Made by a program: the position numbers and the translations under genes. Positions 7,246 to 16,534 of a stretch of 41,436 bases of DNA are shown in pieces. The notes under the pieces were generated by a model, which made no database searches, had not been told where the DNA came from, and saw nothing but the letters and a program-made list of their open reading frames with translations. Source of the DNA: an uncultured Cuneatibacter sp. (GTDB lineage: Bacteria; Bacillota; Clostridia; Lachnospirales; Lachnospiraceae); NCBI GenBank assembly GCA_934234215.1, contig CAKQHB010000024.1, positions 1 to 41,436 on the forward strand, in the 5' to 3' direction. How positions within the stretch are numbered: the first letter of the stretch is position 1; the number at the start of each line of letters is the position of its first letter.

Positions 7246-9071
7246 GCCTGATCACCTCCGCGATTCAGGATTTCCATAAATTCTTCTCCGGTAATCGTCT
7301 CTTTCTCGTAGAGGAACTGCGCCAACTCATCCAGCTTGCTGCGGTTCTCCTTCAAAATGCGAACTGCCTTTTCATGCTGGGTGCGAACCAATTCTACTAC
7401 CTTCTCATCGATCCTGCGCTGGGTTTCAGCAGAGCATGCAAGGGATGCATCGCCGCCCAGATATTGATTGTTCACTGTCTCCAATGCAACCATGTCGAAC
7501 TCATCACTCATACCGTAGCGGGTGATCATTGCCCGCGCCAGCTTCGTTGCCTGCTCAATATCATTGGAGGCACCGGTTGTGATCTCGCCAAAGATAACCT
7601 CCTCTGCAGCACGACCACCAGTAAATGTTGCAATCTTATTTTCGATTTCCTGTTTTGTCATCAAATATTTATCGCCAGTATCCACCTGCATCGTATATCC
7701 CAGCGCACCGGAAGTACGGGGAATGATCGTGATCTTCTGCACCGGTGCAGAATGCGTCTGCAATGCCGCTACCAGAGCATGACCGATCTCATGATAGGAG
7801 ACAACCTTCTTTTCCTGGTCGGACAAAACTGCATTTTTCTTCTGATATCCGGCAATAACAACTTCGATACTTTCTTCCAGATCCGCTTCATTGACGATGG
7901 TTCTGCCATTGCGGACAGCTCGCAGCGCTGCTTCGTTGACGATATTCGCCAGCTCGGCACCGGAAGCACCGGCTGCCATTCTCGCGATCGTGTGGAAATC
8001 CACATCAGAATCGACTTTGATTTTCTTTGCATGAACTTCCAAAATTGCCTGACGTCCTGCCAGATCCGGCAGTTCTACCGGAACGCGGCGGTCAAAACGA
8101 CCCGGACGGGTCAGCGCCGGATCCAGAGATTCCGGACGGTTCGTTGCTGCCAGAATGATAACACCCGTATTCCCTTCAAAACCATCCATTTCTGTCAGCA
8201 GCTGGTTCAATGTCTGCTCACGCTCATCGTTTCCGCCCATCGCACCACCGCTTCGTTTCTGACCAATGGCATCGATCTCATCAATAAAGACGATACAGGG
8301 GGCTTTTTCCTTTGCCTGTCTGAACAGGTCACGCACCTTTGATGCGCCCATACCGACGAACATTTCTACGAACTCTGATCCGGAAATCGAGAAAAACGGA
8401 ACATTCGCTTCACCGGCTACAGCACGTGCCAGCATTGTTTTACCAGTTCCGGGAGGGCCGACAAGCAGCAGTCCCTTGGGCATCGAAGCACCGGCTTCGG
8501 TATATTTCTGCGGGTTGTGCAGATAATCAACGATTTCTGCCAGATTTTCTTTGGCTTCATCCTCACCTGCTACATCGCTGAAATGAATACCCTGTGTGGA
8601 CTGCACATATACTTTGGCATTTGATTTTCCCATGCCAAATGCCATGGAATTCTTGCCGCCGCCCATCTGTTCCATGAGCTTCTTGTTCATATACTGACCA
8701 AGACCGATAAAAATCAGCAGTGGAAGAACAACCGTCACAATGAAATTCCAGACAGGTGATGTCGCCTTCTGAACTTCTTTTGTAAACGTCGCTCCACATT
8801 CGTACAGACGTTCCGTCAACGTCGGATCATCCATTGCACCGGTCTGATAAATATTCTCTCCCGACTTGTCTGTGAATGTGATCTCGGAATCCTCTACCTG
8901 TACTTTTCCGATATTCTTCTCTTCAATCATCGTCATGAAGGTGCCATAATCAACCTCCTTGACGGTGTCGCCGAGAAGCGGCAATACCAAAAAATTAAAC
9001 AGGATCAGGATAACAAGCGTGATCGCATAATAATAAATCAATGGTCTCTTTGGTGATTTTACCTCTTTCAT
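7242..9071 (-). CDS. ftsH: ATP-dependent zinc metalloprotease FtsH
   Basis: Membrane-anchored AAA protease that degrades misassembled membrane proteins and short-lived regulators. With the ATG at 9071 (AAGGAG 8 nt upstream) the protein has 609 residues. Order: N-terminal membrane helix, a periplasm-side type domain of about 75 residues, a second helix, Walker A GPPGTGKT (205-212), Walker B FIDE (262-265), a second region of homology with the arginine-finger RPGRFDR, and the zinc site HEIGH (427-431), where many homologues read HEAGH. The ASNDIEQAT segment supplies the third metal ligand region. It is first in an operon with DUF308. Confidence 0.96.
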   Translation of the reverse strand: MKEVKSPKRPLIYYYAITLVILILFNFLVLPLLGDTVKEVDYGTFMTMIEEKNIGKVQVEDSEITFTDKSGENIYQTGAMDDPTLTERLYECGATFTKEVQKATSPVWNFIVTVVLPLLIFIGLGQYMNKKLMEQMGGGKNSMAFGMGKSNAKVYVQSTQGIHFSDVAGEDEAKENLAEIVDYLHNPQKYTEAGASMPKGLLLVGPPGTGKTMLARAVAGEANVPFFSISGSEFVEMFVGMGASKVRDLFRQAKEKAPCIVFIDEIDAIGQKRSGGAMGGNDEREQTLNQLLTEMDGFEGNTGVIILAATNRPESLDPALTRPGRFDRRVPVELPDLAGRQAILEVHAKKIKVDSDVDFHTIARMAAGASGAELANIVNEAALRAVRNGRTIVNEADLEESIEVVIAGYQKKNAVLSDQEKKVVSYHEIGHALVAALQTHSAPVQKITIIPRTSGALGYTMQVDTGDKYLMTKQEIENKIATFTGGRAAEEVIFGEITTGASNDIEQATKLARAMITRYGMSDEFDMVALETVNNQYLGGDASLACSAETQRRIDEKVVELVRTQHEKAVRILKENRSKLDELAQFLYEKETITGEEFMEILNRGGDQA

Positions 9072-9114
9072 ACGAAAACTCCTTCCTGCTGCTTTTCTTT
9101 TTCTCACAATTACC

Positions 9115-9143
9115 ATTATATCGGCTTATACCACACATTTCTA
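9115..9143 (-). promoter_or_regulatory. Predicted ftsH promoter
   Basis: Minus-strand TATAAT (9115-9120) with TAGAAA (9138-9143) at 17 nt spacing, about 45 nt ahead of the ftsH start. Confidence 0.5.
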
Positions 9144-9170
9144 TGGATAATCTTCGGATTCTGTCTATAC

Positions 9171-9211
9171 AAAAAAGCGAAAGTGTAAAGAAAGATGCTC
9201 TACACTCTCGC
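9171..9211 (-). terminator. Terminator after the TetR gene
   Basis: On the minus strand GCGAGAGTGTA pairs with TACACTTTCGC (one mismatch) and is followed by TTTTTT. It separates the TetR-GNAT unit from ftsH. Confidence 0.85.
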
Positions 9212-9221
9212 CACTTTGTGT

Positions 9222-9773
9222 TTATTTCGTTGCTTCTATGCTCCGGGGATGAATATCGCCACTCATCATCAGAATTATTTTATGTACGATTTCCTCCAGA
9301 TGCTGCGTATCCTCATCCGTCCATTCCTGCAGCATGCCTATCACCGCACAGGTATGATAGCGCAAAAACAGCTTCTGATCCCTCACTGGATAATCCGCAT
9401 ACAACTTGTCCATTTCGACGACTTTCTCAAAAAAGCCATGGCAATATTGCGTCAACAGCGTCCGGATCTCCTCGCCGTAATTTGTCTGGATTCCCTTCTT
9501 AATATAAGGCGCCGCATGGATCGCCATGCGAAGAAGATAACACAACCCCTGTTCCGGTGTCTCCTGCTCCAGAGTCTGGTTCAAAAGCATCGCACCATCT
9601 GTCTCCAAAATCCAGCGCAGCAGCGCCGGGATATCTTCAAAATGATAATAAAAAGTTGGTCTTGTGATCTGACACTCCGCAACAATATCTGTCACGGTCA
9701 GCTTCCTGACATTCTTTTCAAAAACAAGACGCGCAGCCGCAGCCGCGATTCGTGCTTTCATATCTGCGGGCAT
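9222..9773 (-). CDS. TetR/AcrR-family transcriptional regulator
   Basis: A 183-residue repressor-type protein. The N-terminal 50 residues form the TetR helix-turn-helix (LTVTDIVAECQITRPTFYYHF), followed by a helical ligand-binding region with little conservation. The ATG has GAGGAG 7 nt upstream, formed by the last codons of the GNAT gene. It lies 4 nt downstream of that gene, so the two are co-transcribed; the effector and target are unknown. A terminator follows immediately. Confidence 0.88.
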   Translation of the reverse strand: MPADMKARIAAAAARLVFEKNVRKLTVTDIVAECQITRPTFYYHFEDIPALLRWILETDGAMLLNQTLEQETPEQGLCYLLRMAIHAAPYIKKGIQTNYGEEIRTLLTQYCHGFFEKVVEMDKLYADYPVRDQKLFLRYHTCAVIGMLQEWTDEDTQHLEEIVHKIILMMSGDIHPRSIEATK

Positions 9774-9777
9774 ACGT

Positions 9778-10287
9778 TCACTCCTCTTCTGTCACCGGAA
9801 TCGTCATCTCATGCCAGGGTTCTCCGCCCCAGACGGATGCAGACATTCCCTTATCCTCATACCCCATTTTTTTGTACATCTCAACCTTATTATCCAGACA
9901 GGTCAGCACCAGCAGCTTCCTGCCTTTTGCTGCCTCACGCTCGCGATACTTTGTCATGATCGCCGTCGCAAGGCCCTGTCTGCGATACTCCGGACGCACA
10001 TCCAAACCGAGCAGCATGACATTCTTGCCCTTCGGATCATGCAATGTAATATCCGTGAAAAACTCGTCCCGAAACACCTCTTCATCCGTTGCAATGCCAT
10101 TCAAAAATCCGGCGATTCTTCCGGCTTCCGGATCGTACGCTACGAGGAAATTTTCCGGCGCATTTGCGACACGTAATTTCATATTTTTTTCCGTACATGC
10201 CTCATTGGGCGGAAAACAAATATTTTCGATCTCGGAAACTTCGTCTCCCTCTGTCGGTAATACATTTCGAAATTCAAATTTACTCAT
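9778..10287 (-). CDS. GNAT-family N-acetyltransferase
   Basis: Acetyl-CoA-dependent acetyltransferase, about 169 residues from the ATG at 10287 (MSKFEF). The acetyl-CoA-binding signature is present as VRPEYRRQGLATAIM, preceded by the LLGLDV strand and followed by LTCLDNKVEMYKKMGY, typical of the GNAT fold. The substrate cannot be inferred. An ATG 18 nt earlier (10305) is an alternative start; a GGAG about 11 nt upstream favours the later one. It is co-transcribed with the TetR gene. Confidence 0.82.
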   Translation of the reverse strand: MSKFEFRNVLPTEGDEVSEIENICFPPNEACTEKNMKLRVANAPENFLVAYDPEAGRIAGFLNGIATDEEVFRDEFFTDITLHDPKGKNVMLLGLDVRPEYRRQGLATAIMTKYREREAAKGRKLLVLTCLDNKVEMYKKMGYEDKGMSASVWGGEPWHEMTIPVTEEE

Positions 10288-10348
10288 TTTTTCTACATTC
10301 TCCATTCTGTATGATTCTACTGTTGTGTAATTCCTCTCACTTGCACAG

Positions 10349-11572
10349 TTAAATTCTAAATTTGGAAAAGAACGCAATTATCCTGCGATACCAGGGCAAT
10401 TTTCTTTTTTCTTCGAGTGAAATATCCTGTTGTACTTTTTCCTGCGGTACAGACAATTCCGGCTGCTGTATTTCCACCTGTTCTGTATTCTCCTGTACTT
10501 CTGCCTGCACCTTTTGTGCCTGACTTTCCTGCATCTCCCGCAGCGCCATTTCTTCCTCTTTTCGCACATGCCCCTGCCAGGTATATCCTGCAATGTAATC
10601 CAGCAATCGGATCAACGAATCACTGCTATACCTCTGTCTGTGATATCCTTCTGTGATATAGCGTTCTGTTGTGCTGATCCGGACATAATTATTGTGCCAC
10701 AATGCAGGTTTTCGCTCTCCCAGTTCTTTAATGATCCATTTATCTTCTGCTCCCTCAACCCGCAGTTCATCCGGCTGACTGGCGTGAAATTTCAAACCAT
10801 CTTCCATAACATATTTCCAGATCTTCTCTGTCTGAATCTGGCGCTTTCGAAATATCCCGTCACAAATTGGAATTTCTTTGGCTCGCGGCGCGCATGCAAT
10901 ACGAAATGCCAGCTTCCGCATACAGTCTTTACATACTATTTTTCCATTCGGGATTGTTTTAGAAGCTGCAAATTTTTCTGAAGGAATCTGCCGGATCTTC
11001 TCACACTCCTTGTCATGATAGTAATGCCCGTCCTCCGCAAAAAAGAACAGCATTCCCGGCGTATCCAGTATGCGCTGTTTTTTGCTGTTTCGATAACGCT
11101 CCTCGTCCGTCAGCGGCCGTTCTACATATCGAATACCCTGCGTTGTGATTTTCGGCACACTTCCAAAACGTTCCAGGGCATCCAAAACAACAAAGTCTTC
11201 CGGTTCTGTATCTCTGTAAGATGCATCCTTTTGCCGCACCAATACCAGTGCAGACAGCAGATTTTTTCGAAGTACCTTCCAGATACCGCCAAATACCGCT
11301 TCATTGAAATACAGGTTTCCTGTTTCCGTATCCAGTGTTGCCGTGATCGCGCGCACGTTTTTTTCGGACGCAGAATCGACCAGAAATACTTCACATCCGA
11401 CCAGCCTATGCCGGATTTCTTCATATTCTGCAAGATCCTTCAGTTTTTTCGGATAAATATAAATTTTTTTGCCGATCAGATCCTCTGCCCAGACGTGATA
11501 TTTCCAGGCACTACTTTGGACCAGCTGATCTGCCTCTGTACGGTATAGCTCCTTTGAGCTGTACATTTTCAT
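10349..11572 (-). CDS. Uncharacterised protein with a putative zinc-binding site
   Basis: Not recognised. The 407-residue soluble protein has a possible zinc site made of His186 and Cys190 (HDKEC) with Cys214 and Cys217 (CKDC), a spacing seen in small metal-binding folds. Residues from about 330 to 385 are Gln/Glu-rich and probably form a coiled coil, and the C-terminus (PWYRRIIAFFSKFRI) is basic and amphipathic, which could attach to a membrane. The ATG has GGGGGAG upstream and a minus-strand TATACT (11615-11620) lies about 45 nt away, so it is its own transcription unit. No catalytic motif was seen. Confidence 0.75.
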   Translation of the reverse strand: MKMYSSKELYRTEADQLVQSSAWKYHVWAEDLIGKKIYIYPKKLKDLAEYEEIRHRLVGCEVFLVDSASEKNVRAITATLDTETGNLYFNEAVFGGIWKVLRKNLLSALVLVRQKDASYRDTEPEDFVVLDALERFGSVPKITTQGIRYVERPLTDEERYRNSKKQRILDTPGMLFFFAEDGHYYHDKECEKIRQIPSEKFAASKTIPNGKIVCKDCMRKLAFRIACAPRAKEIPICDGIFRKRQIQTEKIWKYVMEDGLKFHASQPDELRVEGAEDKWIIKELGERKPALWHNNYVRISTTERYITEGYHRQRYSSDSLIRLLDYIAGYTWQGHVRKEEEMALREMQESQAQKVQAEVQENTEQVEIQQPELSVPQEKVQQDISLEEKRKLPWYRRIIAFFSKFRI

Positions 11573-11670
11573 CCGAACTCCCCCGTTCCTAATATGACAT
11601 ATCTTACGATTATCAGTATAACATGTTTCGACTTTTTCTGATACAGAAAGCTTCGGATAAGTATTCTATA

Positions 11671-11732
11671 AAATAAAAATAGAATCCTGCTCCGCAGGAT
11701 TCTCCGCCTGCGGCGGGTCGCGAAGCGACAAA
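11671..11732 (+). repeat. Dispersed triple-hairpin repeat, copy B (partial)
   Basis: The first 60 bases match copies A and C, through the AATCCTGC, CCGCC and GTCGC hairpins, then the sequence diverges after CGACAAA. The first loop is TCC instead of GGA or ATT. It lies about 40 nt past the stop of the last gene in the ABC importer operon. Confidence 0.85.
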
Positions 11733-11771
11733 CTGCTTGCTGAAGGTTTCCATTTATCCTTTTTTATTTTT

Positions 11772-12527
11772 TCAACTCTTTAACACACTTTTCAGCTTCT
11801 CGCACTCTCCCTCTGACACTCCGATTGCTTCTATATATCGCTCCACATTTCCATATTTCATGTTGAGATAAGCCATTGCTTTTTTCATCTGCTCCGGTGC
11901 GGAGGAGAAGCAGTATTCCGGAATTTTCTGATGGCACTGTTCCAGAACTTCTTTCATCCGTACAAATTTGGATGTCATGTAATGCTCCGTCACCTGATAA
12001 TCTGCAAGGATCCGGTCTTCCGGAACGCCTGCCAGTTTTAACAGCAGCATCGACAGAATGCCGGTGCGGTCTTTTCCGGCGGTGCAGTGATACAGTGTCA
12101 CCTGATTCGGATGCTGCAGGATCATCTGCAAGGCAGTGCAAAATTCCTGCTTGTTCCGTTCCAGAAACTCAATGTAGAGATCTCCCATATCCTGATACTG
12201 CGTCAGCGCTTCCAGATCTCCGTTTCCGATATGATCGTCAATAGGAAGATTGTAATAATCAATTCCATCTACGCGGCTCAATGCACTGGGATGCTTTTCG
12301 CAAGTATCCGCTGTCCGAAAGTCGATGCAGCAGCCAACGCCATATTTCCGCAGCATTTCCACGTCCGCCGGTGTCAATTCTTCCAGGCTATCGGAACGAA
12401 CAAGGCGACGGTACGCGGTTTTTCCGCCATTTTCTGTCGGATACCCGCCCAGGTCTCTCGTATTATCACTTCCATGGAGCGGCAGCGGTTTTGAAGCCGC
12501 TGCCAGTGCTTCCTGTTCTGTCATCAT
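11772..12527 (-). CDS. Tyrosine-phosphatase-like phosphatase (Y_phosphatase3 type)
   Basis: Cys-dependent phosphatase of about 251 residues. The P-loop HCTAGKDRTG spans residues 147-156, with nucleophile Cys148 and Arg154, and the NTRDLGGY motif near residue 22 is typical of this bacterial group, whose members act on phosphotyrosine, phosphoinositides or other small phosphoesters. The ATG at 12527 overlaps the permease stop as ATGA, and GGCAGG lies upstream; a longer reading into the permease is rejected. It closes an ABC import operon that also encodes a PHP-type hydrolase, so a role in dephosphorylating imported compounds is inferred. Confidence 0.88.
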   Translation of the reverse strand: MMTEQEALAAASKPLPLHGSDNTRDLGGYPTENGGKTAYRRLVRSDSLEELTPADVEMLRKYGVGCCIDFRTADTCEKHPSALSRVDGIDYYNLPIDDHIGNGDLEALTQYQDMGDLYIEFLERNKQEFCTALQMILQHPNQVTLYHCTAGKDRTGILSMLLLKLAGVPEDRILADYQVTEHYMTSKFVRMKEVLEQCHQKIPEYCFSSAPEQMKKAMAYLNMKYGNVERYIEAIGVSEGECEKLKSVLKS

Positions 12528-13369
12528 TTTGCCTGCCACTCGCTTTCTTTCAGATTTGTACGGATATAAATGATCGCACCAGCCAGACACAATAAGAACA
12601 TCAGAACAGAAAGTGCCGCAGCGTGCTCATAATCCATGTAAGTTGCTGCCTGATTGTACAGCAGGATTCCCAGCATTTTCGGATTGTTCGGACCGGTCAG
12701 ATACGGAATGGAGAAAGAACCGATCTGTCCCATCAGGATAAAGGTTCCTGCGACAACCAAATCCTTGTAGGTCAAGGGCCAGATGATCCGCCAGAGGATC
12801 CGCCACCAGCCACAGCCTGCATCTCTCGCGCTTTCCAAATAGGAATCACTCACTGATGACAGAGCTGCCGACATCATCATCGCACAAAACGGAATGGAAA
12901 ACCACAGATTGCTGAGCACGATTCCCTTCAGGTCATGCAGCACATTCGGCTGAAAGTTAATGCCGAACAGCAGGAAGAAACGATTCAGGAAGCCACCGTT
13001 CTTGATGATATTCATAACGGCATACACAGCGGCGATACCGGGAATAAAACGCGGCAGCAAATAAATTCTTCCGATCAGTCTGCTCACCGGACTGTTGGAA
13101 AAGCGCAGATACAACGCCAGCAAAAAGCTAAAGAAGAGGCTTAATCCCGTTGTCAGAAGGGATTCTACGATTGTGAATACAAAGCTCTGAAATGCGACAT
13201 CACTTGTAAAAAAGTAAGTATAATTGTCGAAGGTCCATGCACCGTCCGCTGTATGAAAAGACTGGTTGATCGTGTTCAAAATCGGGAACAGAACAACCAG
13301 TACCATCACCAGCAGAGCGGGGGCTACCATCACATATGGCAGCCACTTATGTTCTTTCTGTCCGCTCAT
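12524..13369 (-). CDS. ABC importer permease (MetI-like), subunit 1
   Basis: Inner-membrane component with six predicted helices over 281 residues and the EAA-type coupling loop ESARDAGCGWWRILWRIIWP that docks on the ATPase. Its layout fits the binding-protein-dependent permeases of the Fe3+/phosphonate/polyamine-like branch. It follows the binding protein by 27 nt and its stop overlaps the phosphatase start. Together with the second permease at 15713-16534 it would form the heterodimeric channel. Confidence 0.88.
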   Translation of the reverse strand: MSGQKEHKWLPYVMVAPALLVMVLVVLFPILNTINQSFHTADGAWTFDNYTYFFTSDVAFQSFVFTIVESLLTTGLSLFFSFLLALYLRFSNSPVSRLIGRIYLLPRFIPGIAAVYAVMNIIKNGGFLNRFFLLFGINFQPNVLHDLKGIVLSNLWFSIPFCAMMMSAALSSVSDSYLESARDAGCGWWRILWRIIWPLTYKDLVVAGTFILMGQIGSFSIPYLTGPNNPKMLGILLYNQAATYMDYEHAAALSVLMFLLCLAGAIIYIRTNLKESEWQAK

Positions 13370-13396
13370 GATATTTCTTTCTCCATTATTTCCTGA

Positions 13397-14617
13397 TTAC
13401 TGTGCCAGAATGCCGATTTCGTCTGTCCAACGGCTGCGGATATCAACTGCCAGATCACCGATTGCCAGGTAACGCAGGCTATCCAGATTTACTTCTTCCA
13501 GCCAGTCTGCATGATCCAGACCCTCTAACTTTGTGGTGTCTACAACAGGAGATGCATACATCTGATTCCAGTCAGCAGCCTGTGCTTCGTAAGACAGGAA
13601 GTAGTCGATCACAGAAAGTGCTGCTTCCTTGTCCTGTGCAATCTGCGGGATACAGAAACCTGCCAGTGCGCCCATGAATGCCGGCTCAATCTGGGTCAGC
13701 TTGATGGATTCCGGAAGTGTTCCCATGTTCTTCTGATTCAGAACCATGTTTGCAAATGCCGGGCACATGTCGATCTCATTGGTTGCTAACAGATCCAGCG
13801 TTCCCTGATTCTTGATGGCATACTGTACTTTTCCGGCGGTCTGATACAGGTACGGATGCAGATCTTCCAGCAATTTAAATGCATTGTCCCATTCCTCGGT
13901 GTGATCCGTTTCCCAGGTTCTGTCGGCAGAAGTGGCAGCCTCATCCGGCAGCTGGTTATAAATCGTATTTGCTACGAAGGAATATCCGGAACCACCGGTG
14001 GAAGGATCACAATAACCGAATCTGCCGGGGTTGTCCTTGATCCACTGATACAGCTCTTCATCGGTCTTCGGCGGATTTTCTACGTTATCAGAATTATATG
14101 CCAGGAAAACGGCAGTTCCACGGTAAGGAATGAAGGTATCACCTACCACATTTTCCTTGTAGATCAGATTGTCATAGTTTGCAAGCTTGCTGGTGTCGAT
14201 CGTCTCAAAGAAATCATCCGCTGTCTGCGCCAGAATCTGAGAAACACCGCTGTCGTCCAATGCAATCAGGTCGAAATCGGTATTGGTCTCACCAGCCTTG
14301 TAAGCAGCTGCCAGACGATCCGGCAAGCTCTGCTCATTCGTACCGGATACAACGAACTGAACTTCTACTTTTGCTTTTGTGTTATAATCCGGATCTGCAT
14401 TGTACATATCTGCAATTACCTGCAGTGCATCGCGCACTTCCTGTCCGCCGCTTCCCCAAATCGTTACGGTAGGAACGTCTGTCTTTGCTGCTGCACTGCC
14501 TCCGGCAGATGCATCTGCTCCATTTGTTCCATTGCTTCCGCAGCCTGCCAATGTCCCAACCATCATTGCTGCACCAAGCATCACGGCTGTCAGTTTCTTT
14601 ACAATCTTGTTCTTCAT
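13397..14617 (-). CDS. Extracellular solute-binding lipoprotein
   Basis: Substrate-binding protein of 406 residues. A positively charged start, a hydrophobic stretch and the lipobox LAGC (Cys26) mark it as a lipoprotein, followed by a Gly/Ser/Ala-rich linker. The mature part opens with VTIWGSGGQEVRDAL, typical of family 1 binding proteins, and has a glycine-rich CDPSTGGSGYSF segment that may line the ligand site. GAGGAG precedes the ATG. The ligand cannot be told from sequence; context with two phosphoester hydrolases suggests a phosphorylated organic molecule. Confidence 0.88.
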   Translation of the reverse strand: MKNKIVKKLTAVMLGAAMMVGTLAGCGSNGTNGADASAGGSAAAKTDVPTVTIWGSGGQEVRDALQVIADMYNADPDYNTKAKVEVQFVVSGTNEQSLPDRLAAAYKAGETNTDFDLIALDDSGVSQILAQTADDFFETIDTSKLANYDNLIYKENVVGDTFIPYRGTAVFLAYNSDNVENPPKTDEELYQWIKDNPGRFGYCDPSTGGSGYSFVANTIYNQLPDEAATSADRTWETDHTEEWDNAFKLLEDLHPYLYQTAGKVQYAIKNQGTLDLLATNEIDMCPAFANMVLNQKNMGTLPESIKLTQIEPAFMGALAGFCIPQIAQDKEAALSVIDYFLSYEAQAADWNQMYASPVVDTTKLEGLDHADWLEEVNLDSLRYLAIGDLAVDIRSRWTDEIGILAQ

Positions 14618-14702
14618 TTTCTCTCCTCATACTATCTTTGTATATTTTGTTGTGAATCGGAATTCCCGACTCTGCTGCTTATAATGATCGCTTTCCCCAA
14701 GC

Positions 14703-15713
14703 TCAGTTTGCCGAGCTCTGAAAAAGCTGTTGTTGTTTGCGGTTTGAATAAGTTACCTGCATACCAACGCGGAACTCACTTGTCTGTTCCTTCGGCAGAA
14801 AGACTTTGATGATCTGCTCTCCCGATACCCGCACAATGATCTGCATATAGTGCCCCAGCATCATAATGCTTTCGATCTGACCCATTCCCGCGATTGCTGC
14901 TCCGGAATGTACATTCAACTCAATATCCTCCGGGCGAACCAAGATGTCTTCTCCGTTTTTGCCTTTCAGCACATTCATTTCTCCGATAAATCCGGCTACA
15001 AATCGGTTTGCCGGATGGTCATAAATCTCTTCCGGAGTACCGATCTGCTCGATCTGCCCCTGATTCATGACTGCAATTCGATCCGAAATTGCCATTGCTT
15101 CTTCCTGATCGTGGGTGACAAAGATAATCGTCAGCCCTGCTTCTAACTGAATCCGCTTTAACTCTTCTCTCATAGAGGCACGGATCTTCGCATCCAATGC
15201 CGAAAACGGCTCATCCAGCAATAACAGAGAAGGCTTCAACACAAGCGCTCTCGCAATTGCGATTCTCTGCTGCTGACCGCCGGACAGCTGCGCCGGATAC
15301 TTCTTTTCACAGCCTTCCATGCGAACCAATTTCAACATGTCGCTGATCATCTGATCTCGCTTGTCCTTCGGCACCTTGCGAATCTTCAGACCAAATGCCA
15401 TATTCTCATAAATATTCATGTGCGGCCACAGATTGTAGCTCTGGAATACCATACCCGTTGCACGCTTTTCCGGCGGAATGCTCTGAATTTCTTCTCCATC
15501 CAGCACGATCGTACCGCTGTCGATTTTGTTGAATCCACCGATTGCACGCAGGATTGTCGTTTTTCCACAACCGGACGGACCAAGCAGCGTCAGAAGCTCT
15601 TTTTCACGCACTTCCAAATTGACATCGTGAATACCCTCCGTCTTGCTGAACATCTTTGTCAGCTTCTCAATTTTCAACTTTGTTTTTGCTTCCATGTATT
15701 TTTTATTCTCCAT
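14703..15713 (-). CDS. ABC importer ATP-binding protein (PotA/FbpC-like)
   Basis: ATPase of 336 residues powering the importer. Walker A GPSGCGKT is at residues 45-52; the signature LSGGQQQ, Walker B LLLLDEP and the switch His (FVTHDQ) follow in order. A C-terminal TOBE-like domain from about 240 is usual in the Fe3+/polyamine/sugar-importing branch. The ATG overlaps the stop of the preceding permease as TAATG. An 85-nt gap separates it from the binding protein gene. Confidence 0.9.
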   Translation of the reverse strand: MENKKYMEAKTKLKIEKLTKMFSKTEGIHDVNLEVREKELLTLLGPSGCGKTTILRAIGGFNKIDSGTIVLDGEEIQSIPPEKRATGMVFQSYNLWPHMNIYENMAFGLKIRKVPKDKRDQMISDMLKLVRMEGCEKKYPAQLSGGQQQRIAIARALVLKPSLLLLDEPFSALDAKIRASMREELKRIQLEAGLTIIFVTHDQEEAMAISDRIAVMNQGQIEQIGTPEEIYDHPANRFVAGFIGEMNVLKGKNGEDILVRPEDIELNVHSGAAIAGMGQIESIMMLGHYMQIIVRVSGEQIIKVFLPKEQTSEFRVGMQVTYSNRKQQQLFQSSAN

Positions 15714-16534
15714 TACATTTTTAATCCCTTAGACAAGGTATCCGCACTCAGATATTTCCGGAAGACGATCAGCAAAATGATCGAAGGAATGAGCAGAATG
15801 ATCGCAAATACCGATCCCGCTGTGTCTGTGTACGACATGATGATTCCATATAATTCACTGGGCATCGTATGGACCTTCGGAAGACCGATCAGCAAAGATC
15901 CCTGTGCTTCCTCCATCGAACCGAGGAATGTGTATAAAGATGCAACCACGATTCCCGGCCATGCCATCGGCATTGTGATTGAGAAAAAGGTTCGCACCGG
16001 GGAAGCTCCCACATCTCTCGCGCTCTCTTCCTGCTGAATGTGGACATTTCCGAAGGCTCCGCTTGGAATCCACACCATGAACATCATGGTATTGACGATG
16101 TGCACCAGAACAACACCAAAGAAGGTTCCCATCAGATTCAGTTTATAGAAAATCACTGCCATTGCCGTATAAATACCCATCTTCGGAAATGCATTTGTCA
16201 GCAAAAAGCTTAACCGAACTGCGGTTCTTCCCTTGAACGGATACCGTGCCAGTGCATAAGCCGCCGGCAGACAGATCAGAAGGGACAGCGCTGTAACCAA
16301 AATCGCCAGGAGCAACGATTGTCCAATGGACTGCACCAGATTCTTATTGGTCAGAATGTAATCCCACCATTTCAATGAAAAAGTCTGTGGAATCACATCT
16401 GGATAATTATATGTTCCGGCGAAGGAAAGCGTCAGCATGTTCAGCAATGGTCCATAAAACACCAGCAGAAAGACAGCAAGCAGAATAAATTCCCAGAATT
16501 TTGTTTTTCCAAGTCCGTAGTATAATTTCTTCAT
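15713..16534 (-). CDS. ABC importer permease (MetI-like), subunit 2
   Basis: Second channel subunit, 273 residues with six predicted helices and the coupling loop EESARDVGASPVRTFFSITMP. Start and stop overlap the neighbouring genes by four and one nucleotides. It belongs to the same family branch as the first permease but is encoded on the other side of the ATPase gene. Confidence 0.88.
   Translation of the reverse strand: MKKLYYGLGKTKFWEFILLAVFLLVFYGPLLNMLTLSFAGTYNYPDVIPQTFSLKWWDYILTNKNLVQSIGQSLLLAILVTALSLLICLPAAYALARYPFKGRTAVRLSFLLTNAFPKMGIYTAMAVIFYKLNLMGTFFGVVLVHIVNTMMFMVWIPSGAFGNVHIQQEESARDVGASPVRTFFSITMPMAWPGIVVASLYTFLGSMEEAQGSLLIGLPKVHTMPSELYGIIMSYTDTAGSVFAIILLIPSIILLIVFRKYLSADTLSKGLKM

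Noticed and set aside
7149..8342. 397-codon plus-strand open frame antisense to ftsH
   Set aside because: It lies opposite a perfectly conserved ftsH, has no family motifs and no ribosome binding site; it is a composition shadow.
13856..14809. 317-codon plus-strand frame opposite the solute-binding lipoprotein
   Set aside because: Antisense shadow crossing an intergenic gap; no domains.
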